From positions 1 to 53,680 of the forward strand of contig CANGJE010000007.1 in NCBI GenBank assembly GCA_947454305.1: a DNA stretch of 53,680 nt, written 5' to 3'. This DNA comes from Oxalobacteraceae bacterium. Its GTDB lineage: Bacteria; Pseudomonadota; Gammaproteobacteria; Burkholderiales; Burkholderiaceae_D. The notes under the pieces are model-generated. The model had not been told where the DNA came from and ran no database searches. It was given only the letters and a program-made list of their open reading frames with translations. Position numbers and translations under genes: made by a program. Below are positions 46,549 through 53,680 of the stretch, piece after piece (the first letter of the stretch is position 1; each line of letters starts with the position of its first letter).

Positions 46549-47205
46549 TTATCTGAGGCCAGCGATATAGTCTGCGACCGCCTGCATTTCTTCATCCGAC
46601 ATCCGCTTACCAACAGCCGTCATTTGCGCACTATTGGCACGTGTACCCGTGCGGAAATTCGTTAATTGCGCGATGGTGTAATCCTGATGCTGACCTGCTA
46701 TGCGCGCATACTGAGCTGGAATGCCCGCACCGTTTGGACCATGACAACCCGCACAAGCAGGAACATGTTTTTCTGCGATGCCAGCACGATAAATTTTCTT
46801 GCCGAGGTCAACAGTGTTTTTATTACGCGCAGAACCTGGAGCTGGTTTTTGTTGCTCAAGAAAAGCGGCAATGTTACGCACGTCGTCATCACCCAAGGCT
46901 TTAGCAATCCCGGTCATGATCGCATTGTTACGATCCGGTCCTTTGAAATTATGCAATTGCTTTTGAATGTAGGCTTCGTGTTGACCCGCCAATTTAGGAT
47001 TTTGTGTAATGGTCGAATTACCCGCTGCACCATGACATGCGACGCATGCCAAAATGCCGCGCGATGGATCGCCATTCGAATACAGTGTGCTGCCCTTGGC
47101 GGGATCGGCAGCCGCTGGCGCCTTCTCCTCATTAGCCCAAGCAACAGAAAAACTCATCAGCGCAACGCAGACGAACTTAGCGAATATTGGTAGAGCACGA
47201 TTCAT
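46549..47205 (-). CDS. Diheme cytochrome c4
   Basis: A 218-residue periplasmic electron carrier with a signal peptide ending near VAWAN (residue 25). Two heme-binding motifs are CVACH at 54-58 and CAGCH at 151-155, one in each of two similar domains. Methionines in NNAIMTGIAKAL and NSAQMTAVGKRM are the expected axial ligands. The family passes electrons to terminal oxidases. It lies next to resB-ccsB, which mature c-type cytochromes. Confidence 0.93.
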   Translation of the reverse strand: MNRALPIFAKFVCVALMSFSVAWANEEKAPAAADPAKGSTLYSNGDPSRGILACVACHGAAGNSTITQNPKLAGQHEAYIQKQLHNFKGPDRNNAIMTGIAKALGDDDVRNIAAFLEQQKPAPGSARNKNTVDLGKKIYRAGIAEKHVPACAGCHGPNGAGIPAQYARIAGQHQDYTIAQLTNFRTGTRANSAQMTAVGKRMSDEEMQAVADYIAGLR

Positions 47206-47309
47206 TCAAACACCCGGAAATGGAGATGGATTTTTTCGGTTTCAGACAACGCTCGTCTAGACCACCTAAACAAGCTATTTTCAACACCGATAACAGCCTG
47301 ACATTGTAC

Positions 47310-47315
47310 TACAAT
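47310..47315 (+). promoter_or_regulatory. Candidate -10 element for engB
   Basis: TACAAT lies 40 bases before the engB ATG at 47356 and overlaps an earlier ATG (47314), which argues against using that earlier start. No consensus -35 was seen. Confidence 0.35.
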
Positions 47316-47355
47316 GGCACCCCTTATCTTGCCCCTGACCTATCAGGGCTCCAAC

Positions 47356-48058
47356 ATGTCCCTCCTCTGGCAAGCTCGCTTTTTTACTACGGTCAATCGC
47401 CTCGGGGATTTACCAACGCTTAACGTCCCGGAGATTGCCTTTGCCGGTCGCTCCAACGCGGGCAAATCCACGGCGATTAATCTGCTATGTAACCAAAAGA
47501 AGTTGGCTTTCGCCTCGAAGACACCCGGACGTACACAGCACATCAATTTTTTCTCGCTTGGCGGCGCCCACGTCGGCCAACACCGCAAGGACGAGACTAA
47601 AATCGAAGAGATCAACGCGTTTCTGGTCGATTTGCCGGGTTACGGCTACGCGGAAGTGTCCGGCTCCGCGAAAGATCATTGGCAAGAGCTGTTGGGACGC
47701 TACGTAAAAATCAGAGAAACCCTGGTCGCTTTGGTGTTAATCATGGACGCACGGCGCCCGTTTACTGAGCTCGATATTCAAATGCTCGAGTGGTTTGCCG
47801 GGACTGGCAAACCGGTTCATTGCCTTTTAAGTAAGTCCGATAAGCTTAATCGTAGCGAATCCGCTGATGCACTGCGACTTGCACATACGGTGCTGTCAAG
47901 TTATGTTGACGAATCTGGCACGCCACTGCCGTTTTCTGTCCAACTGTTTTCAGCTACCAAGCGGGTTGGGTTAGATGAGGCTGACGACACCATACGTCGT
48001 TTGCTCAGGCTGGCAGAGCAAGGCGCTTCGAAAGAAGCACCGCTGGATAAAACAGAAT

Positions 48059-48060
<2 letters not shown>
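47356..48060 (+). CDS. engB: Ribosome biogenesis GTP-binding protein EngB (YsxC/YihA)
   Basis: An essential-type GTPase involved in assembly of the large ribosomal subunit, 234 residues. G1 is GRSNAGKS at 31-38, G3 is [10 protein letters not shown], and G4 is LLSKSDKL. The start at 47356 has AGGG seven bases upstream; the frame also opens at 47314, but those residues are not family-like. A 15-residue polar insertion near residue 75 and a short disordered tail are present. The stop codon overlaps the T-tract of the minus-strand terminator that follows. Confidence 0.94.
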
Positions 48061-49267
<1,207 letters not shown>

Positions 49268-49359
49268 TGCTGCGGTAGTACTGGCTCTACACTTTTACAA
49301 CACGACCTAGTACATAGTAGAAAGAATTTTTTTTCGATTAACGTTACTGATCCATGGCG

Positions 49360-49388
49360 AGTGGCGCATCTTTCCCGAATGCGCCACT
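49360..49388 (+). repeat. Perfect 10-bp inverted repeat before the orphan gene
   Basis: AGTGGCGCAT (49360-49369) and ATGCGCCACT (49379-49388) enclose a 9-base loop, followed by AATTTC and then the ribosome-binding site of the next gene. It may end hemB transcription weakly or lie in the leader of the orphan gene. Confidence 0.6.
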
Positions 49389-49410
49389 AATTTCACAAAG
49401 GAACTAGGCC

Positions 49411-50136
49411 ATGGATAGGTTAGCGTCATCTTTTATATCACGCAGCGACCCAAGCATTAATTCCGGAGAATTTTCAGACAACATCGTCGTGTTGCAAGAG
49501 GAAACATCGATCTCCAATCAAAACACAACGGTTATTAATCTCGTTTTTACTCATAAACCTGCAGCTGAAGTATTCAAAAATCCTGAATTACTTGCTGCCG
49601 CCAAGCTAGCCCGCGCGGAAATCAAACATCAATTGATAGACTCAGGTGGAGTATCAAAAACCAAAGCAGAAAAAATTCTCAGCAATATAAAATATAACTC
49701 GGCTATCTTAGATAAAAAAGGATACGGGAAAGACGTCGAAAAAGTTATGGGCAGCTCGGCATTTCATTTGATAACCAAAGCGCTAAAAAATGACATCGGG
49801 AAAACTCGGTTTGACGACACAGCGAAGACACTAAATGCAGGCACCTCAAAGTCGCGCGCCAAAAGAGGAACGGGTGTGTTTCAACCTGCAGCGATACAAG
49901 CAGAACGATCAAGTGCTAGCCAACAGAAAACTACTACCGCGACCAACACTAAGTCACCCCACAATAAAGAAGAGTCGCCGCCATCGCAAGAGGATTTTAT
50001 TTTTTCTACCTTTCCATCCAATATCGATTCAGAGGCATCATTAACGGATATTGAATCCGAAAAAAATAAATCGGGTAGCAGCTCAGCGAGTACAGGATGG
50101 CGCGCTGCCAAACCAACGACAGCACGCCCTGAGTAA
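49411..50136 (+). CDS. Orphan hypothetical protein, disordered C terminus
   Basis: I do not recognise this 241-residue protein. AAGGA lies eight bases before its ATG, so translation is credible. There is no signal peptide and no membrane helix. Residues 1-40 are polar; 40-135 form a mixed helical-looking region (NPELLAAAKLARAEIKHQLI, KTKAEKILSNIKYNSAILDK). From about residue 140 it is low-complexity, rich in Ser, Thr, Lys, Gln and Glu, and contains the basic stretch SKSRAKRG. The DNA looks more A-rich than its neighbours. Such composition is common in secreted effectors and recently acquired genes, but no secretion signal or domain is provable here. It stands in an otherwise conserved region. 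Confidence 0.75.
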   Translation: MDRLASSFISRSDPSINSGEFSDNIVVLQEETSISNQNTTVINLVFTHKPAAEVFKNPELLAAAKLARAEIKHQLIDSGGVSKTKAEKILSNIKYNSAILDKKGYGKDVEKVMGSSAFHLITKALKNDIGKTRFDDTAKTLNAGTSKSRAKRGTGVFQPAAIQAERSSASQQKTTTATNTKSPHNKEESPPSQEDFIFSTFPSNIDSEASLTDIESEKNKSGSSSASTGWRAAKPTTARPE

Positions 50137-50195
50137 TCGGCTACGACTCAACCACTGACCAGTAGCACATCGAATGACAAGAAAAGTTAAAGCGC

Positions 50196-50834
50196 TTACT
50201 TATTAGGTTGAGGCGTGATGCGCAAATAAGGCTTAGGTGAGCGATAGCCCTTAGGATATTTTTGCTTAATCACTGCCTCATCTTGTATGGATAAAGGGAT
50301 GATTACATCATCACCATCTTTCCAGTTACCGGGTGTGGCGACCGTATATGCATCCGTTAGTTGAAGAGCGTCGATGACGCGTAACACCTCATCAAAGTTA
50401 CGACCGGTACTCATGGGATAGGTAATGGTCAAACGCACTTTTTTCTTTGGGTCAATCACAAACAAGGAACGCACCGTCGCAGTTTCAGACTGGTTGGGAT
50501 GAATCATGTCGTACAGTGTTGATACTGATTTATCAGCGTCTGCAACAATAGGAAAACCTACGACTGTCTTTTGAGTTTCTTCGATATCCTTAATCCAACT
50601 CGTGTGCTTATCTGCAGGATCAACCGAAAGTGCGATCGCTTTAACATTGCGCTTATCAAACTCTGGTTTCAATTTGGCAGTCAAACCCAATTCGGTTGTG
50701 CATACAGGTGTGAAATCGGCAGGGTGCGAAAATAAAACCACCCATGAATCACCTGCCCATTCATGAAATCGAATTTTTCCAATGGAAGAATCCTGCTCAA
50801 AATCAGGTGCGGTATCGCCAAGTTTAAGTGTCAT
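50196..50834 (-). CDS. 1-Cys peroxiredoxin (Prx6 type)
   Basis: A 212-residue thiol peroxidase that reduces hydrogen peroxide and organic hydroperoxides. The peroxidatic cysteine is C45 in HPADFTPVCTTELG. The C-terminal region follows the Prx6 pattern (YPMSTGRNFDEVLRVIDALQ, ATPGNWKDGDDVIIPLSI), which lacks a resolving cysteine. AGGAG lies six bases before the ATG. It is probably monocistronic and lies upstream of dsbD. Confidence 0.93.
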   Translation of the reverse strand: MTLKLGDTAPDFEQDSSIGKIRFHEWAGDSWVVLFSHPADFTPVCTTELGLTAKLKPEFDKRNVKAIALSVDPADKHTSWIKDIEETQKTVVGFPIVADADKSVSTLYDMIHPNQSETATVRSLFVIDPKKKVRLTITYPMSTGRNFDEVLRVIDALQLTDAYTVATPGNWKDGDDVIIPLSIQDEAVIKQKYPKGYRSPKPYLRITPQPNK

Positions 50835-50845
50835 TTGATCTCCTA

Positions 50846-50915
50846 TTTGAACTACTTTGAACTAAGAAGCCCTTGAAAAGGGAATCACTATATCTGGATT
50901 AAATTAAGCCAGTAA
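50846..50915 (-). promoter_or_regulatory. Peroxiredoxin leader: candidate promoter, hairpin and tandem repeat
   Basis: On the minus strand TTACTG (50910-50915) and TATAGT (50887-50892) are 17 bases apart. The leader contains a CCCTT/AAGGG hairpin (50870-50882) and two copies of TTTGAACTA (plus strand, 50846-50854 and 50856-50864) spaced by ten bases. Whether any of these is an operator is unknown. Confidence 0.35.
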
Positions 50916-50947
50916 ATACACTATCGCTCTATCTAAATAGCTCCCGG

Positions 50948-52723
50948 CTATTTAGAATTCGCCGATTGCGTCCGGACTTGTTGCAAACGTTGCAAAAAAA
51001 TGTCGGGGCTTTTAAATCCGATAACACGCGCATCAAGCATTTCTTGACCATCGCGACCAAAGAAAATGATCCCCGGAGGACCGAACAAACTAAAACGCTT
51101 TAATAGCGCTTTATCTTCGGCATCATTCGCTGTGACGTCAGCTTGTAATAGCAGCATCTGATCCATCACCTGTTTAACTGTCGGCTCAGTAAACGTGAGT
51201 TTTTCCATCTCTATACACGACACGCACCAGTCAGCATAAAAATCCAACATCACTGCTTTGCCACCAGCGCTGGCCAATGCCTGATCTAATTCATCTGCGG
51301 TTTTTATTTTTTTAAATTCTGTCTTCTGCGCACGTTCGCCGCGTAAATTTTCCCAAGGAGAGAAAGGATTATCATTACCCGTAGCAATACCTATCCACTG
51401 CGCCGCTCCAAGCAATACGAACAGCACACCAAATAATTTAGGAAACCAACCTAAGTGACCCGATAGCAGTATAAAAATTCCATAAGCAACGGCGAGTAAG
51501 CCCCAGCCTGCCATCAATACCCATGAAGGAATGAGTGACGCGACCATCCAAAGAGCGAGAGCCAGCATCACAACACCAAACAATGGTTTAACTACTTTCA
51601 TCCATTGCCCAGCACGTGGTAACAACGTACCCGCAGATAAGCCCAACAACAGCAAAGGCACGCTCATACCTAGGGCCATCACAAATAAGGCACTTCCACC
51701 AATAATTACATTACGAGTCTGACTGATATACACCAACGCGCCCGCTAAGGGTGCAGCCACACAAGGACCCACGATGAGCGCCGATAGTGCACCCATGATG
51801 AATACACCGAATAATTTCCCGCCCTTCTGTCGCTCTGACATTTTAGTCAACAGCAATTGCAATGAGGCCGGCATTTGCAACTGATAGACATCGAACATAG
51901 CGAGTGACATGACCGCAATCAGTACAGCAAACGATGTCAGCAACCAAGGTTTTTGTAACGCTGCGGCCAAGCCTTCACCTAATAAACCAGCCGCTATTCC
52001 TAAAGCGGTATAAACGAAAGCCATACCCAAAGCATAGGATAAAGAAAGTATGAAGCCACGACTACGGCTGGTCTGCGCACCTTCGCCCACAATGATGAAT
52101 GACAAAATGGGCACCATTGGCAATACGCAAGGTGTCAATGACAATCCCAATCCCAGCAAGAAAAACAAGGGAAGTATTAGCGATAATTTTCCACTCGCTA
52201 GCGATGCCTGGATGCGACCAGACTCTCCATCCTGTTCTTGCTTTACTAGTGCAGTAGCGGCTTGGGTATCGCTAGCGCCAGACGCATCTTGGTTTTTTAT
52301 CGACAAGCTGGAAAGCCGGAAAATAGTTTCCATGGGCGCGTAACACAACCCTTTATCAGAACATCCTTGGTTGCCTACGGTAAGTTTGAATGTATCGCTA
52401 TTTTCAACTGGAATACGAACGATTAATTGCTGCCTGAAGGTTTCAACTTCTTTTTCAAAGTTCGGATCAAATTTAACTTTTCCATGGGGTATATCAGGCG
52501 CACCCAGCGATGCGCCTTCTGCCTTAAATATGAGCCGATCGCGATAAAGATAATAGCCTTCTGCAATCTCAAATTGCACCTCAATTGATTTTGCATCGAT
52601 CAAGCGAGCACTTACTCGAAATGCTTTTTCAGGCGGCAAAAAATCATCTTCTGCATGGCTGGGAGCCATCACCAAACCAAACAAGCAAATAACACTGAGT
52701 AGCAAACGAATCCACTTACGCAT
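50948..52723 (-). CDS. dsbD: Thiol:disulfide interchange protein DsbD
   Basis: It moves reducing power from cytoplasmic thioredoxin to the periplasm for cytochrome c assembly and DsbC reduction. The 591 residues have a signal peptide ending at SHA (24), then an N-terminal domain with C121 and C127. The eight-helix core follows, with cysteines in SLTPCVLPMVP and VGPCVAAPLAG, and then a C-terminal thioredoxin domain with ADWCVSCIE. All six redox cysteines are present. Its start overlaps the cutA stop by eight bases. Confidence 0.95.
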   Translation of the reverse strand: MRKWIRLLLSVICLFGLVMAPSHAEDDFLPPEKAFRVSARLIDAKSIEVQFEIAEGYYLYRDRLIFKAEGASLGAPDIPHGKVKFDPNFEKEVETFRQQLIVRIPVENSDTFKLTVGNQGCSDKGLCYAPMETIFRLSSLSIKNQDASGASDTQAATALVKQEQDGESGRIQASLASGKLSLILPLFFLLGLGLSLTPCVLPMVPILSFIIVGEGAQTSRSRGFILSLSYALGMAFVYTALGIAAGLLGEGLAAALQKPWLLTSFAVLIAVMSLAMFDVYQLQMPASLQLLLTKMSERQKGGKLFGVFIMGALSALIVGPCVAAPLAGALVYISQTRNVIIGGSALFVMALGMSVPLLLLGLSAGTLLPRAGQWMKVVKPLFGVVMLALALWMVASLIPSWVLMAGWGLLAVAYGIFILLSGHLGWFPKLFGVLFVLLGAAQWIGIATGNDNPFSPWENLRGERAQKTEFKKIKTADELDQALASAGGKAVMLDFYADWCVSCIEMEKLTFTEPTVKQVMDQMLLLQADVTANDAEDKALLKRFSLFGPPGIIFFGRDGQEMLDARVIGFKSPDIFLQRLQQVRTQSANSK

Positions 52724-53048
52724 GACTATCTTTCGCGGTTTCAGTAGCTATCCACTGCAGATATGGCGCATAACCAGCAACGATAGGCGTAGCAATAATT
52801 TCCGGAACATCATAGGGATGAAGTTTCACTATCGCCTTCTGCAAACTATCGATCTGTTGTGACGTGGTTTTTATCAGCAAGGTGATCTCAGTTGCCTCTT
52901 CAATCTGACCTTGCCAACGATAAATGGAGTGCACTGCTGGCAGTAGATTGACGCACGCTGCTAAGCGCGCTTCGACCAATGTCCTTGCAACCAATTGCGC
53001 GCACTCCAAGTCGGGCACATTAGTTAAAACGAGTAATGCTTGATCCAT
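52716..53048 (-). CDS. cutA: Divalent-cation tolerance protein CutA
   Basis: A 110-residue trimeric, ferredoxin-like protein linked to copper tolerance and, in E. coli, found next to dsbD. ARLAACVNLLPAVHSIYRWQ and the tail HPYDVPEIIATPIVAGYAPY are typical. Its biochemical role is still unclear in general; the name rests on clear family resemblance and on the cutA-dsbD overlap. Confidence 0.95.
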   Translation of the reverse strand: MDQALLVLTNVPDLECAQLVARTLVEARLAACVNLLPAVHSIYRWQGQIEEATEITLLIKTTSQQIDSLQKAIVKLHPYDVPEIIATPIVAGYAPYLQWIATETAKDSHA

Positions 53049-53064
53049 GGGCTTTAGTGGATGA

Positions 53065-53680
53065 CTATTTTAACAAGCGACGTCGGGTCAACACGGTGGC
53101 TAGATAAAAACCGAAAAAACAATAGCTCATTAGGATAAGTATATTCTGCAAGGCAGCTTCAGGTAGCTGACCGAGTAACAATGGTCGCACAACTTGAACG
53201 GCGACGCCGAGCGGGAGAATTTGAGCAAACGGCTGCAGCCATGAAGGCAGTTGGCTTACGGGATAATAAACGCCCGACATGAAAATCATGGGCGTTAACA
53301 TTAACGTGAAATAGTAAGTAAAAAAATCATAACCACGAGCGATAGCATTAACCACTAAGGCTATCGATGCAAAGGTCACGCCAACCAAAAACAGCATAGG
53401 TGGCACAAGTAGTGTTGTGGGATGAAGCCCTATACCTAACAAAAAGAGTACCCCCAGTATCGCCATACCAGAAATCATGGCCTTACTCGCGGCCCATAGC
53501 ATCTCAGCCAACACAATGTCATCCAAATCCAGCGGGGTATTCAATAGCGATTCCCAAGTCTTCTGAACATGCATACGAGAGAACGCTGAATACAGCGCCT
53601 CGAATGAGGCTGCCATCATGACCGACATGGAAATTGCACCACTGGCTAAAAACTCTATGTAGCGAACACCGTCAATCTCA
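53065..53680 (-). CDS. ABC-2 type transporter permease, 5' end cut by window edge
   Basis: The frame remains open to the right edge (EIDGVRYIEFLASGAIS precedes the first internal Met at 53628), so the true start lies outside. The visible 205 residues have about five hydrophobic helices and the NodJ/ABC2 pattern MMAASFEALYSAFSRM, then SGVYYPVSQLPSWLQPFAQILP. It is probably the permease of a NodIJ-like exporter whose ATPase gene would be further to the right. The substrate is unknown. It is not a duplicate of the permease at 3230, since the two differ in sequence. Confidence 0.85.
   Translation of the reverse strand, partial: EIDGVRYIEFLASGAISMSVMMAASFEALYSAFSRMHVQKTWESLLNTPLDLDDIVLAEMLWAASKAMISGMAILGVLFLLGIGLHPTTLLVPPMLFLVGVTFASIALVVNAIARGYDFFTYYFTLMLTPMIFMSGVYYPVSQLPSWLQPFAQILPLGVAVQVVRPLLLGQLPEAALQNILILMSYCFFGFYLATVLTRRRLLK

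Noticed and set aside
46666..47193. 175-codon open frame on the plus strand
   Set aside because: It is antisense to the clearly identified cytochrome c4 gene and has no recognisable features.
50921..50940. OxyR-like CTAT/ATAG pattern upstream of the peroxiredoxin
   Set aside because: Three tetramers are present (CTAT, CTAT, ATAG) but with spacings of four bases, not the seven-base spacing of OxyR sites.

Overview
The window reads as a chromosomal core segment of a betaproteobacterium, most likely Burkholderiales. The evidence is gene order: mlaFEDACB-ABC exporter-ibaG-murA-hisG-hisD, gltB-gltD, ssb//uvrA, kdsD-kdsC-lptCAB-rpoN-hpf, pilMNOPQ-aroK-aroB-dgt, ponA//cyaY-lptM-lysA, a system II (ResB/CcsB) cytochrome c assembly locus, and engB-hemB near dsbD-cutA. 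GC looks close to, or slightly below, one half by eye. Genus cannot be read from the sequence. Coding density is high, many genes overlap by 1-8 bases, and no tRNA, rRNA, CRISPR array or intact insertion sequence was seen.

Layout. 1-8823 (minus): retrograde phospholipid transport genes (Mla), a drug/lipid-type ABC-2 exporter, ibaG, murA and the start of the histidine genes; hisD runs off the left edge. 8980-15189 (minus): glutamate synthase. 15436-16140: a RAYT-family transposase-like protein that has lost its catalytic residues. 16204-19972: ssb and divergent uvrA, separated by 424 bases that may hold the remains of a transporter gene. 20028-27568: a Kef-type antiporter, then Kdo synthesis, LPS export, sigma-54 and a ribosome hibernation factor. 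27805-28893: a HIBYL-CoA hydrolase-like gene. 28941-36921 (minus): type IV pilus assembly genes continuing into shikimate-pathway genes and dgt. 37177-41384: penicillin-binding protein 1A, frataxin (opposite strand), a very small LptM lipoprotein, and lysA. 41390-47205 (minus): MsrPQ, CcsB, ResB and a diheme cytochrome c4. 47356-49267: engB and hemB. 49411-50136: an orphan disordered protein. 50196-53680 (minus): 1-Cys peroxiredoxin, dsbD, cutA and a partial ABC-2 permease.

Envelope biogenesis is the main theme: Mla, Lpt, MurA, PBP1A, pilus secretin and KdsC/D. A second theme is periplasmic redox and cytochrome assembly: MsrPQ, CcsB/ResB, cytochrome c4, DsbD and HemB.

The most interesting unexplained element is the 196-base engB-hemB gap. 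On its minus strand it has a strong intrinsic terminator (9-bp stem plus seven T) with no protein gene in front of it, and upstream hairpins, one of which exposes a UCUCCUCCCUU loop complementary to Shine-Dalgarno sequences. I interpret it as an unannotated small RNA of about 185 nt, transcribed against both flanking genes. Also worth a look are the catalytically stripped RAYT, the orphan protein at 49411, a possible leaderless kdsD mRNA and a possible decayed transporter between ssb and uvrA.
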